Assembly: GCA_021372675.1 (NCBI GenBank)
Contig: JAJFTZ010000011.1
Location: forward strand, 1 to 34,522
Origin: Eubacteriales bacterium
GTDB taxonomy: Bacteria; Bacillota; Clostridia; Christensenellales; CAG-138
Reading direction: 5' to 3'
DNA length: 34,522 nucleotides
Shown here piece after piece: positions 14,864 through 22,221 of the stretch (the first letter of the stretch is position 1; every line of letters begins with the position of its first letter). The position numbers and the translations under genes are program-made. Below the pieces are notes generated by a model. That model worked only from the letters and a program-made list of their open reading frames with translations. It ran no database searches and was not told the DNA's origin.

Positions 14864-15892
14864 CTACGCGCCCTTTTCAGCGGCCTTGTCCGCGGCCTTT
14901 TTGAAAATGAGATATTTCTGCACCAGATAGTTGAGGAAGAACAGCGCGAGGTCGATGATGAGCTTCGCGAGGAAGTTATTCATGCCCTCCTTCGTGAGAA
15001 GGCTCACGAGGAAGGCGCCGGCCGACATGGAGAACAGGGCGAGCGCCGCGTACCCGAGCGCGTTTTTAAAGCTGCGCCTGCCGTGGAAAACGAAGCGGCA
15101 GTTGAGCTCGAAGTTGAGCACCGCCGCGCAGGCCTTCGCGATGCCGTAGCTCCACGAGGGACGCAGGACGAAGAGCAGAAGCGCGTAGAGAACGTAATCG
15201 AACGCGGTGCTGCCAAGAGAGGACAGCGAATATTTGACGACGCGCGAAAACACGCGCCAGCCGTCGCGCAGCGCGTGAAAGTGCGAGGCGCGGTTGTTAT
15301 CGATGTAGATGGTCTCGATGGGGAGCTCCTCGTAGGCGGCGCCCCAATGCTTAAGGGCGAGGAGCATGTTCATTTCGTATTCGTAGCGCTCGCCGCTAAG
15401 CTCCAAAAGCCTGTCGAACAGGTAGGCGGGAAGCCCCCTTAGGCCCGTTTGCGTATCGCTCACGCGGATGCCCGTGAACAGGCGGAAGAAAAAGCGAGTC
15501 ATGGTGTTGCCGAAGCGCGAGCGCGGCGGCATTTTTTTAAAATCCCGTCCGCCTAAAAAAAGCGTATCGGGCGCTAGGAGCATGGCGTCGCGTATGCGGA
15601 GGATATCTTTTTTGCCGTGCTGGCCGTCCGCGTCCGCGGTGATGACGCCGGAAGCGTCGGAGAGCTCCTTGATGTAGTGGAGGCCCGTCTTGAGCGCGGC
15701 GCCCTTGCCGAGGTTGGAGCCGTGATAGAGCACGGTCGCCCCCTCGGCCTGCACGCGCGAAAAAAGCTCCCTGCATGCGGGGGCGCTCCCGTCGTCCACG
15801 ACCACCACTTTAAATTCCTCCGTCAGCTCCCTCACGAACGGCACAAGCCTCTCGTCGGGCTGGTAGGCGGGGATGAGCAGGTAAATTCCCAT
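14864..15892 (-). CDS. GT2 glycosyltransferase fused to a GtrA-like membrane domain
   Basis: 342 aa from the ATG at 15892 (AGGAG 6 nt upstream); the frame extends to 16021 but that part lies in hairpins. Residues 1-215 are a dolichyl-phosphate-sugar-synthase type GT2 domain, with VVDDGS (31-36), NLGKGAALKTG (60-70), DADGQH (87-92) and SDTQTGLRG. Residues 215-335 hold four hydrophobic helices with the GtrA pattern (NFELNCRFVFHGR, LNYLVQKYLIF). Such fusions load a sugar on polyprenyl phosphate and help present it across the membrane for wall or teichoic acid glycosylation. The acceptor sugar cannot be deduced. Confidence 0.92.
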   Translation of the reverse strand: MGIYLLIPAYQPDERLVPFVRELTEEFKVVVVDDGSAPACRELFSRVQAEGATVLYHGSNLGKGAALKTGLHYIKELSDASGVITADADGQHGKKDILRIRDAMLLAPDTLFLGGRDFKKMPPRSRFGNTMTRFFFRLFTGIRVSDTQTGLRGLPAYLFDRLLELSGERYEYEMNMLLALKHWGAAYEELPIETIYIDNNRASHFHALRDGWRVFSRVVKYSLSSLGSTAFDYVLYALLLFVLRPSWSYGIAKACAAVLNFELNCRFVFHGRRSFKNALGYAALALFSMSAGAFLVSLLTKEGMNNFLAKLIIDLALFFLNYLVQKYLIFKKAADKAAEKGA

Positions 15893-15910
15893 GCGTTTCT
15901 CCTTGCTTGT

Positions 15911-16113
15911 CAAAAAAGTGCCCAAGCACTTTTTTGAGTTTACAGAAAGCGCCTGTTCGTACCTCACGGCCGGCGCTTTCTGAGAAGAAAGCTTGCTTCG
16001 CAAGCTGCCGCCGCCGCACATGTCACCGGCGGCGGATTAGAGCCTCCGCGGGCTTCGCCCCCGAACCCACCAAGGCTTTTTCAACAGTCTGTACGCCGCG
16101 TATAGCCGCGGCG
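15911..16113 (-). repeat. Cluster of six perfect hairpins in the 5' region of the glycosyltransferase gene
   Basis: This fills most of the 350-nt gap between divergent genes. Perfect inverted repeats, by position: 15911-15921/15926-15936 (AAAAAAGTGC type, terminator-like on both strands, ending 18 nt before the start codon), 15943-15953/15972-15982 (11 bp), 15990-15996/16000-16006 (7 bp), 16008-16015/16028-16035 (8 bp, GC only), 16050-16053/16057-16060, and 16094-16100/16107-16113 (7 bp). It could be a structured leader with an attenuator or a composite repetitive element. It matches no riboswitch I know. Beyond it (16114-16240) I see no gene. Confidence 0.6.
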
Positions 16114-16358
16114 TTCCCGCTTGATTGTACCATTGTTCAAAGCCCGAGGGAAGTGGATTCGCGCAATAATCTTACGGGCAAAAATTCATAAATATGTAAC
16201 ATCGCGCGGATTGTTTTCTGCATACATTTTATAGGCTTTGTGGTATGATGGGCAAGATATCGAAAGCGACAAAAACCGACGGCAGGCGGAAAAAATCGCG
16301 CTTAAGCCGCCGGATGGTTTTAGAGGGATTTATGGAGAACTCCGGCAGGAGAAGGGGC

Positions 16359-17324
16359 ATGAGGCCCATCGGGATCGTTTTGCTCGACGTGCTTTTGGTG
16401 GGGCTTACGCTCGTCGTATTCGCGCTTTTCCACCATGTGCTCGTTAGAACGGGGGAGCCGCTCGAAAAGATTGTGGATATCGAACCTGCGCCTACCGCAA
16501 AGCAAACGCCGCGCGCGGGACTGAGCGCCGTGGCGACGCCTGGACCCACGCCCGAGCCGGTCTACGCGCCGGGCGACTTTTCCGCCGCTTTTCCTTCCGA
16601 GGATACGGGCATCGGCGCCATGCTTAGCTATCAGAGCGACAGCATGCGGCTGGCCGTGAACGAGGTGCAGCAAAACGGCATTACGTATTTTGTGGCGGAC
16701 GTTTGGGTCAGGAACATCGCGTCCTTCAAAACGGCGTTCGCGGGCGGGCAGTACGGGCAGGGACAGCGCGAAAGGCCCGAGAAGATCGCGGCGGAAAACG
16801 GCGCGATACTCGCCGTGACGGGCGATTATTACGGCGCCAGAAGCTCCGGCGTCGTCATACGAAACGGCGTGCTTTACCGCGATAAACCCTATGAGGACGT
16901 GTGCGTCCTGTACATCGACGGCACGATGGAAACCTATACCAAGCAGGCGTTCGACCTCGATACGGCGATCGCAAAAAAGGCATGGCAGGCGTGGTCGTTT
17001 GGGCCTATGCTCTTGAAGGACGGCGCGCAGATCGTAAAATATACGGGCCATCTCGGCGATAAGAACCCGCGCTGCGGCATCGGCTACTACGAGCCGGGGC
17101 ATTACTGCCTCGTGGTGGTGGACGGCAGGGAGGCGGGCTATTCCTCCGGCATGACGATCGAGGAATTTTCCGCGCTTTTCTATTCCCTCGGCTGTAAGGC
17201 CGCCTATAACCTCGATGGCGGTGCGACCGCGCAGATGGTGTTTCAAGACGAGGTCGTCAACCGCCCGTCGGAGGGCGGAAGAAAATCGAGCGATATTCTC
17301 TGTTTCGGGGTGAACGAAGGATGA
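16359..17324 (+). CDS. Membrane-anchored phosphodiester glycosidase family protein (NAGPA/DUF2233)
   Basis: About 321 aa from the ATG at 16359. One N-terminal membrane helix (about residues 3-27) is followed by a Pro/Thr-rich linker (APTAKQTPRAG, PGPTPEPV) and then the NAGPA domain, with AVTGDYYG, GVVIRNGVLYRD, SFGPMLLKDG and YNLDGGATAQM near the C-terminus. The family cleaves or binds N-acetylglucosamine 1-phosphodiesters and in bacteria is exported, so a wall-polymer role is plausible. Start choice: an ATG at 16245 falls inside an extended -10 (TGG TATGAT, 16241-16249) that is probably its promoter. 16359 has AGGAG 7 nt upstream; 16332 is another option. It overlaps the next gene by 4 nt. 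Confidence 0.85.
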   Translation: MRPIGIVLLDVLLVGLTLVVFALFHHVLVRTGEPLEKIVDIEPAPTAKQTPRAGLSAVATPGPTPEPVYAPGDFSAAFPSEDTGIGAMLSYQSDSMRLAVNEVQQNGITYFVADVWVRNIASFKTAFAGGQYGQGQRERPEKIAAENGAILAVTGDYYGARSSGVVIRNGVLYRDKPYEDVCVLYIDGTMETYTKQAFDLDTAIAKKAWQAWSFGPMLLKDGAQIVKYTGHLGDKNPRCGIGYYEPGHYCLVVVDGREAGYSSGMTIEEFSALFYSLGCKAAYNLDGGATAQMVFQDEVVNRPSEGGRKSSDILCFGVNEG

Positions 17325-17539
17325 AACGTTACGGGCTTTGGATTGTTTTGACGCACGCGACCATCGTGCTCAGCATCGTGTTTTTTGTGTTTTTTTGCAT
17401 CGACAGGGTCAACCCCGCGATGGAGTTCATCGGCAGCGATATTTCCGACTGGCTGCTGGGCGCTTTCTGCCTGATCGCGCTTGCAAGCTCCATCTTCGCG
17501 GCGGTGCACCTGTATAAACATTACGACAAGAAAAAATAG
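17321..17539 (+). CDS. Small two-helix membrane protein
   Basis: 72 aa. Hydrophobic segments at residues 5-27 (LWIVLTHATIVLSIVFFVFF) and 42-64 (WLLGAFCLIALASSIFAAVH), with a basic tail KHYDKKK. The ATG overlaps the stop of the glycosidase-family gene (ATGA), so the two are translationally coupled and may act together at the membrane. No family recognised. Confidence 0.75.
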   Translation: MKRYGLWIVLTHATIVLSIVFFVFFCIDRVNPAMEFIGSDISDWLLGAFCLIALASSIFAAVHLYKHYDKKK

Positions 17540-17547
17540 GCGACGCG

Positions 17548-18594
17548 ATGAAAAACAAGCTCCCCGTGCTCTTTGCGCTCCTCGCGGCGCTCCTTTACGG
17601 CGTGAGCGTCCCGCTTTCGAAGCTTTTACTTGAAAGGCTTTCCCCTTTTTTACTCGCGGCGCTTTTGTATTTCGGGGCGGGGATCGGCATGCTCGGTATG
17701 CGTTTGTTTTCAAACGCGCGGGGGAACCGTAGCGCTGAGGCGCACATCGGTAAAAAGGAACTCCCTTTCGCGGGGCTGATGGTCGCGCTCGATATCGCCG
17801 CGCCGGTTCTGCTGCTTTTCGGCTTGCGGCAAGCGACCGCGGCCTCCGTTTCGCTTGCGGGCAACTTCGAAACCGCCGCAACGGCGGTCTTCGCGCTTCT
17901 TTTGTTCCGAGAGCCTATCGGCAAGCGGCTCTGGCTCGCGATTGCGCTCATCACGGCGGCGAGTGTACTCTTGTCGCTTGGAGACGCAAAGAACCTTGCG
18001 CTTTCGCCGGGTATGGTTTTCGCCCTGCTCGCATGCGTCTGCTGGGGGCTTGAAAATAACTGCACGCGCGCGCTTTCGCAGAAGGATCCGCAGCAGATCG
18101 TCGCCATCAAGGGAATAGGCGCGGGTGCGGGGGCGTTGTTGCTCGCGGCATGTACGGGTGAGCTCACATGGGAGCCCGTATCCGTGCTGCTCGCGCTTTT
18201 GCTCGGCTTTGCGTCCTATGGGCTTAGCATCAGGCTTTATATCCTTGCGCAGCGCAATCTCGGCGCCGCACGCACGGGTGCGTATTACGCCGCCGCGCCC
18301 TTTCTCGGCGCCGCGCTTTCAGCGGCCCTTTTCGGCCAAAGCCTCACACTTTTTTTCCTTGCAGCGCTCATCCTCATGGCCGCCGGCGGCATACTGGCTG
18401 TAACGGAACGCCATGCGCACGTGCATGCACATATGGCGCTTACGCACGAGCACCGTCACAGTCACGACGACGGGCATCATGCGCACGCCCACGATGTACC
18501 GTTTTCGGGCGAGCACAGCCATGTGCACGCCCATGCCGCATTGACGCATATGCATCCGCACACGCCGGATATCCATCACGCGCATACGCATTGA
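17548..18594 (+). CDS. EamA/DMT-family transporter with histidine-rich tail
   Basis: 348 aa. About ten hydrophobic helices in two EamA-type halves occupy residues 5-285 (LLYGVSVPLSKLLLERLSPF at the start of the first; GMVFALLACVCWGLENNCTR at the start of the second). Residues 288-348 are a tail with 23 His in about 60 residues, built from two similar units, each with HVHAH-x-ALTH and ending in HHAHAH or HHAHTH. Such tails are known on some DMT proteins and suggest binding of Zn, Ni or Co, so the substrate may be a metal or the tail may sense metal. It is 8 nt downstream of the small membrane protein with a weak ribosome site, so probably in the same operon. Confidence 0.88.
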   Translation: MKNKLPVLFALLAALLYGVSVPLSKLLLERLSPFLLAALLYFGAGIGMLGMRLFSNARGNRSAEAHIGKKELPFAGLMVALDIAAPVLLLFGLRQATAASVSLAGNFETAATAVFALLLFREPIGKRLWLAIALITAASVLLSLGDAKNLALSPGMVFALLACVCWGLENNCTRALSQKDPQQIVAIKGIGAGAGALLLAACTGELTWEPVSVLLALLLGFASYGLSIRLYILAQRNLGAARTGAYYAAAPFLGAALSAALFGQSLTLFFLAALILMAAGGILAVTERHAHVHAHMALTHEHRHSHDDGHHAHAHDVPFSGEHSHVHAHAALTHMHPHTPDIHHAHTH

Positions 18595-18602
18595 AAGGAT
18601 TT

Positions 18603-18648
18603 ATCCGCAAGCAAAAAAGTGGCCGAGGCCACTTTCTTGCTTGCGGAT
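18603..18648. terminator. Long bidirectional hairpin between convergent genes
   Basis: 22-bp arms (18603-18624 and 18627-18648) with one mismatch and a 2-nt loop, and T-rich sequence on either side. It should stop both the DMT gene and mgtA. Confidence 0.8.
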
Positions 18649-18659
18649 TTTCGTTTTCC

Positions 18660-21392
18660 TCACAGCAGCGTGCCGTACTTTCGTACCAAGCCCTTTTTCG
18701 AGAGCGTCGCGAGCAGCATATAGAGCGCGACCGTAAGCGCGAGGAACGCGAACCATGCGCCGGGAAGCGGCATAAGCCCGATGAGCGCGCCGAGCGGCGT
18801 GTAGGGGAGCGCCGTGAGCGCCGCCGCGCCGCCGAAGGTGGCGAGGTAGACGGGCAGCGAGGCGCGGCTCTGCACGAAGGGGAGCTTCGGGGAGCGCAGC
18901 GTGTGGATCACGGCAATCTGCGTCCACATGGACTCCATGAACCAGCCCGTTTGGAACAGCGACGCGAACTTAAGCCTTGCGGCGGGGTCGGCGAGCGCGT
19001 GGTACTGCGCGCCGCAAAGGGCGGGGCACACCACGAAAAACAGCATAAGGTAGGTTGTGATATCGAACAGCGAGCTCACAGGCCCCATGCGGAACAGGAA
19101 GCTTTTGATGGAGGAGGCGTCCCATTTGCGCGGGCTCACGAGGTATTCCCTGTCTACGTTGTCCCACGGCATCGCGGTGCAGGCGACGTCGTAGGTGAGG
19201 TTCAAAAGTAGAAGCTGCGCGGCGCTCATGGGCAAAAAGGGCAGAAACGCGCTTGCCGCGAGCACCGAAAACATGTTGCCGAAGTTGGAGCTTGCGGTGA
19301 TCTTCATGTACTTGAGCATGTTCGCGTAGATCCTGCGGCCCTCCAAAACGCCCTCCTCGAGGACGAGGAGATCCTTTTCGAGAAGGATCACGTCCGCGGT
19401 CTCCTTAGCGATATCCACCGCCGTATCCACGGAAATGCTCACGTCGGCGGCTTTCATGGCGCTCGCGTCGTTGATGCCGTCGCCCATGTAGCCCACGCAA
19501 TGCCCCTGCGCCCGCAGGGTGGAAATGACGCGCGCCTTCTGCTGGGGGCTGAGCTTGGCGAACACGTCCACGCGGCGCGCGGCATCCGAAAGCGCCTCGT
19601 CCGTCATCGCCTCCACATCCGCGCCGGTGAGCATGCCACGGTCGGGAATGCCTACCTGGCGGCAGATGCAGCGCGTCACCTTCTCGTTGTCGCCTGTGAG
19701 CACCTTCACTTTCACGCCGTAGGCTTCGAGCGCTTTGATAGCCTGCGCGGCGGATTCCTTGGGCGGGTCGAGAAACGCGAGGTAGCCGATCAGCACCATA
19801 TCCTTTTCGTCCGCGGCCGCAAACGCGCCCACGGGGGAGGGGTTCGTTTTTTGCGCGACGGCGATCACGCGCATACCCGATTCGTTGAGCTCGTCCACCT
19901 TGGAGAGGATGTAGGCTTTGATCTCCCCGCTAAGCGGCACGACCTCCCCGAGGTATTCCGCATACGTGCATACCGCGAGCATTTCCTCTACGGCGCCCTT
20001 GGTAATCATCTGCGTTTTGCCGTTCATATCCGCCACCACCACGCTCATGCGCCTGCGCTCGAAATCGAACGGCACCTCGTCCACCTTGCGGTATTGCGTG
20101 GAAAGCCCGTAGAGCGTGGGCTCGGACCGCTCGCTTCCGCGCACGCGGGCGATGATGGCAACGTCCATCAAATTTTTAAGGCCCGTCTGGTAGAAGCTGT
20201 TCAAAAACGCGTGCCGCAATACGCGCACATCCTCGTCGCCGTGGATGTTCAAATGGTACTCGAGCTCCACCTTGTCCTTGGTGAGCGTGCCCGTTTTATC
20301 GGTGCACATAATATCCATGGAGCCCAAATTCTGGATGGCGCCGAGGCTTTTGATCACCGTTTTTTTGCGCGACATCGTTACCGCGCCCTTGGCGAGGCAC
20401 ACGGTCACGATCATGGGCAGCATCGCGGGCGTAAGACCCACCGCTACCGATACGGCGAACAGCGCAGCCTGCAGCCAATCCCCCTTGGTGAAGCCGTTGA
20501 GGAAAAGCACCACGGGTGCCATCGCGAGCATCAGCCGTATGAGAAGCCCCGATACCTCGTTTACGCCCTTGTCAAAACCCGTTTTGACGCCCGGCGCGCG
20601 GCTGTCCTTTACCATATCGCCCAAGAACGTGTTGTCGCCCACCGCCGCAACGATGCCCACGGCGCTGCCGCTCACCACGTTGGTGCCCATGAAGCAGAGG
20701 TTCGGGCAGTCGAGAAGGGAGGCGGACGGCTTACGGTACGGCGCGGCGGATTTTTCCACCGCGGTCGCCTCGCCCGTGAGCGCGGCTTGGCTTACGAACA
20801 AATCCTTCGCGCCGAGGACGCGAAGATCGGCGGGCACCATATCGCCCGCGCTCAGGTATATAAGGTCGCCCACGACCACCTCGGAAAGCGGGAGCTCCGA
20901 TTTCCCTTCCTCGCGCCGCTCTATGCACGCGGTGGTGGTGACGAGGCTTGAAAGCTTTTCCGCCGCGTCCGCGCCGCGCTTTTCCTGTATGAGGCGCATC
21001 AGGCCCGAGAGCAAAATCATGGCGGCGATGATGGCGGCCGTGGCGGGGTTTTTCTCGCCCGTTTTGGCAAACAGCACGTCGGTCATAAAGGAGACCGCGG
21101 CGAGCGCTAAAAGGATGAGCGTGAAAGGGTCTAAAAACGCCTTCAGTACGCGCTGCGGAAGGGATATTTTTTTTGTGCGCGTCACAACGTTCGCGCCGTA
21201 TGTTTCGCGAGACGCTTCCGCCTGTTCCTCGTCGAGGCCGCCGGGCGTCGTGCCCCAGACCTCGTACAGCGCCTCCGCGGTGGAGGACGCGGCGAAGCTG
21301 AGCCTTGTGAGAAGCTCGTCGCGGCGCTCCTTTTCCTCGAGCGCCTTTTTTGCCGCGGCGCGCGCGCCGGGGCGGATGTTGAATTTAAGCAT
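18660..21392 (-). CDS. mgtA: MgtA-type magnesium-transporting P-type ATPase
   Basis: 910 aa from the ATG at 21392, which has GGAGG 8 nt upstream; a GTG at 21401 is too close to that site. Type P3B layout: about ten membrane helices, actuator loop LTGEAT (about 205), phosphorylation site [11 protein letters not shown] with D365, nucleotide-domain segment KGAVEEML, and [19 protein letters not shown] for the hinge. The sequence [20 protein letters not shown] is typical of MgtA C-terminal helices. It imports magnesium using ATP. Its leader carries an M-box riboswitch, so it should be switched on when magnesium is low. Confidence 0.95.
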   Translation of the reverse strand: MLKFNIRPGARAAAKKALEEKERRDELLTRLSFAASSTAEALYEVWGTTPGGLDEEQAEASRETYGANVVTRTKKISLPQRVLKAFLDPFTLILLALAAVSFMTDVLFAKTGEKNPATAAIIAAMILLSGLMRLIQEKRGADAAEKLSSLVTTTACIERREEGKSELPLSEVVVGDLIYLSAGDMVPADLRVLGAKDLFVSQAALTGEATAVEKSAAPYRKPSASLLDCPNLCFMGTNVVSGSAVGIVAAVGDNTFLGDMVKDSRAPGVKTGFDKGVNEVSGLLIRLMLAMAPVVLFLNGFTKGDWLQAALFAVSVAVGLTPAMLPMIVTVCLAKGAVTMSRKKTVIKSLGAIQNLGSMDIMCTDKTGTLTKDKVELEYHLNIHGDEDVRVLRHAFLNSFYQTGLKNLMDVAIIARVRGSERSEPTLYGLSTQYRKVDEVPFDFERRRMSVVVADMNGKTQMITKGAVEEMLAVCTYAEYLGEVVPLSGEIKAYILSKVDELNESGMRVIAVAQKTNPSPVGAFAAADEKDMVLIGYLAFLDPPKESAAQAIKALEAYGVKVKVLTGDNEKVTRCICRQVGIPDRGMLTGADVEAMTDEALSDAARRVDVFAKLSPQQKARVISTLRAQGHCVGYMGDGINDASAMKAADVSISVDTAVDIAKETADVILLEKDLLVLEEGVLEGRRIYANMLKYMKITASSNFGNMFSVLAASAFLPFLPMSAAQLLLLNLTYDVACTAMPWDNVDREYLVSPRKWDASSIKSFLFRMGPVSSLFDITTYLMLFFVVCPALCGAQYHALADPAARLKFASLFQTGWFMESMWTQIAVIHTLRSPKLPFVQSRASLPVYLATFGGAAALTALPYTPLGALIGLMPLPGAWFAFLALTVALYMLLATLSKKGLVRKYGTLL

Positions 21393-21456
21393 GGTCTGCA
21401 CCTCCGTTTCTTGCGTGTTCGATCTATGGAAGGCAGCCCCTTACCCTTTTTGAGGG

Positions 21457-21561
21457 CTATGCGCCATGCGCGGCGGCGAAAGAACGGAATTTGCCGTTCT
21501 CAGCCGCGCCGCATCGGCGTGGCCCGTCGGGTGTCGGGCCGCATGAATTGCCGGATTCCAT
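21457..21561 (-). CDS. Candidate mgtA leader peptide, proline-containing
   Basis: 34 aa, starting at an ATG (complement of 21559-21561) with GAGGTG 6 nt upstream, and ending TAG at 21457-21459, 64 nt before mgtA. Residues 7-16 read CGPTPDGPRR. This recalls the EPDPTPLPRRR core of the enterobacterial MgtL peptide, in which proline and acidic codons destabilise ribosomes at low magnesium. The frame spans two hairpins (GGCCCG...CGGGCC and GAACGG...CCGTTC). The likeness to MgtL is by eye and could be convergence or chance. Confidence 0.5.
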   Translation of the reverse strand: MESGNSCGPTPDGPRRCGAAENGKFRSFAAAHGA

Positions 21562-21622
21562 TCTTTTCACCTCGTTTCTTATCTCATCTTACTCATTTAT
21601 GCCCCTTATGGGGTTCGCGTAT

Positions 21623-21647
21623 AAAAAAACCACCGCTTTTGCGGTGG
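21623..21647 (-). terminator. Strong terminator inside the mgtA leader
   Basis: CCACCGC-AAAA-GCGGTGG followed by seven T on the minus strand (21623-21629). It lies between the M-box and the leader peptide, so mgtA transcription from the M-box promoter must pass it. Confidence 0.88.
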
Positions 21648-21805
21648 ACATAGCAGGCTTTGAGCGGCTCAAAACGCCATAGGCGCGCGGCGCGAAAAAC
21701 CGCACCGCCCAACAAGGCGCAGAGAGGGCCGCAGAAACCGTTGTCCGCCGCCGATCCTATGAAGCTTGCGCTTACTATCGGGTGTGTCCGTAAAAACCAC
21801 CTCTT
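21648..21805 (-). other. Structured region of the mgtA leader, no gene recognised
   Basis: Minus-strand RNA here can form CCGAT...ATCGG enclosing AAGC-GCAA-GCTT, then GCG-rich hairpins. A minus-strand frame of 77 codons (21593-21826) exists but starts inside one hairpin and runs through the terminator at 21623-21647, so I do not call it a gene. It may be a second regulatory element or the remnant of a small gene. Confidence 0.4.
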
Positions 21806-21841
21806 GAAAATAAAATTCCCCGCCATGCATGCACGGCAGGG
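21806..21841 (-). terminator. Second terminator-like hairpin after the M-box
   Basis: CCCTGCC and GGCGGGG arms (21835-21841 and 21818-21824, one G-U) around a 10-nt loop containing TGCATGCA, followed on the minus strand by the T-rich AATTTTATTTT (21807-21817). Confidence 0.6.
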
Positions 21842-21856
21842 AAGGATTACGCAGAA

Positions 21857-22040
21857 AACCGCCCTAAAACGGGGCGTTTTGCGCTATCGTCCAAGCTTAA
21901 GCTTCGCAGGGCGGTGAAGTTGCGTTATTCGATGCCTTGTGTTCGACATAGAATGTTGGCCAGCTCATGGTGTCTCCACCATTTTGCGGCAGCAACCCGT
22001 ATCCCTGTGGTAGCCGTACCTACCGATGCGGTCTTCGACC
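21857..22040 (-). promoter_or_regulatory. M-box (ykoK) magnesium riboswitch with terminator
   Basis: The minus-strand RNA from about 22040 contains the M-box core in order: UAGGU-x2-GGCU, GGGAUACG, UGCUGCC, CAAAAUG, a GAGA-capped hairpin (AUGGUG/CACCAU), and at the 3' end AAGCU-x2-GGACGAU. CAGGG/CCCUG and GUUGC/GCAAC pair across it. These match the Bacillus subtilis mgtE M-box in sequence and spacing. The aptamer ends near 21883 and is followed by a hairpin (CGCCC/GGGCG) with a short T run (21857-21880), the expected expression platform. Magnesium binding should favour termination. Confidence 0.85.
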
Positions 22041-22046
22041 ACTTAC

Positions 22047-22075
22047 AGTATAGGGCGGCGTGCAAAGTATGTCAA
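22047..22075 (-). promoter_or_regulatory. Sigma-A promoter of the M-box/mgtA transcript
   Basis: TTGACA (22070-22075), 17 bp, TATACT (22047-22052) on the minus strand. The start is near 22040, just before the M-box. The leader from there to mgtA is about 650 nt. Confidence 0.9.
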
Positions 22076-22147
22076 GCGCGAATCCCGGCTGTCGAAATGT
22101 GTATTCAGCGCGGCGAAAACCGGCGGTTCCCAGACCTGAGTGCGGCG

Positions 22148-22176
22148 TTGTATTTTGGCGCGACTTGTATTACACT
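22148..22176 (+). promoter_or_regulatory. Possible promoter of the SPFH gene
   Basis: TTGTAT (22148-22153), 17 bp, TACACT (22171-22176), about 45 nt before the ATG. Moderate match only. Confidence 0.42.
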
Positions 22177-22221
22177 TAATCCATAATCTACAAGGCGCAT
22201 CTTAATTTTCGGAGGTAGGAT

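Noticed and set aside
14183..15442. 419-codon plus-strand frame
   Set aside because: It runs antisense through the exonuclease and glycosyltransferase genes, begins in a promoter and crosses a terminator, and its translation is the basic/Ala-rich pattern of a GC-rich shadow frame.
19500..21453. Long plus-strand frames (483 and 402 codons) opposite mgtA
   Set aside because: mgtA is intact and full length on the other strand; the frames have no ribosome sites or domain features.
21593..21826. 77-codon minus-strand frame in the mgtA leader
   Set aside because: Starts in a hairpin, passes through a strong terminator and has no recognisable features.
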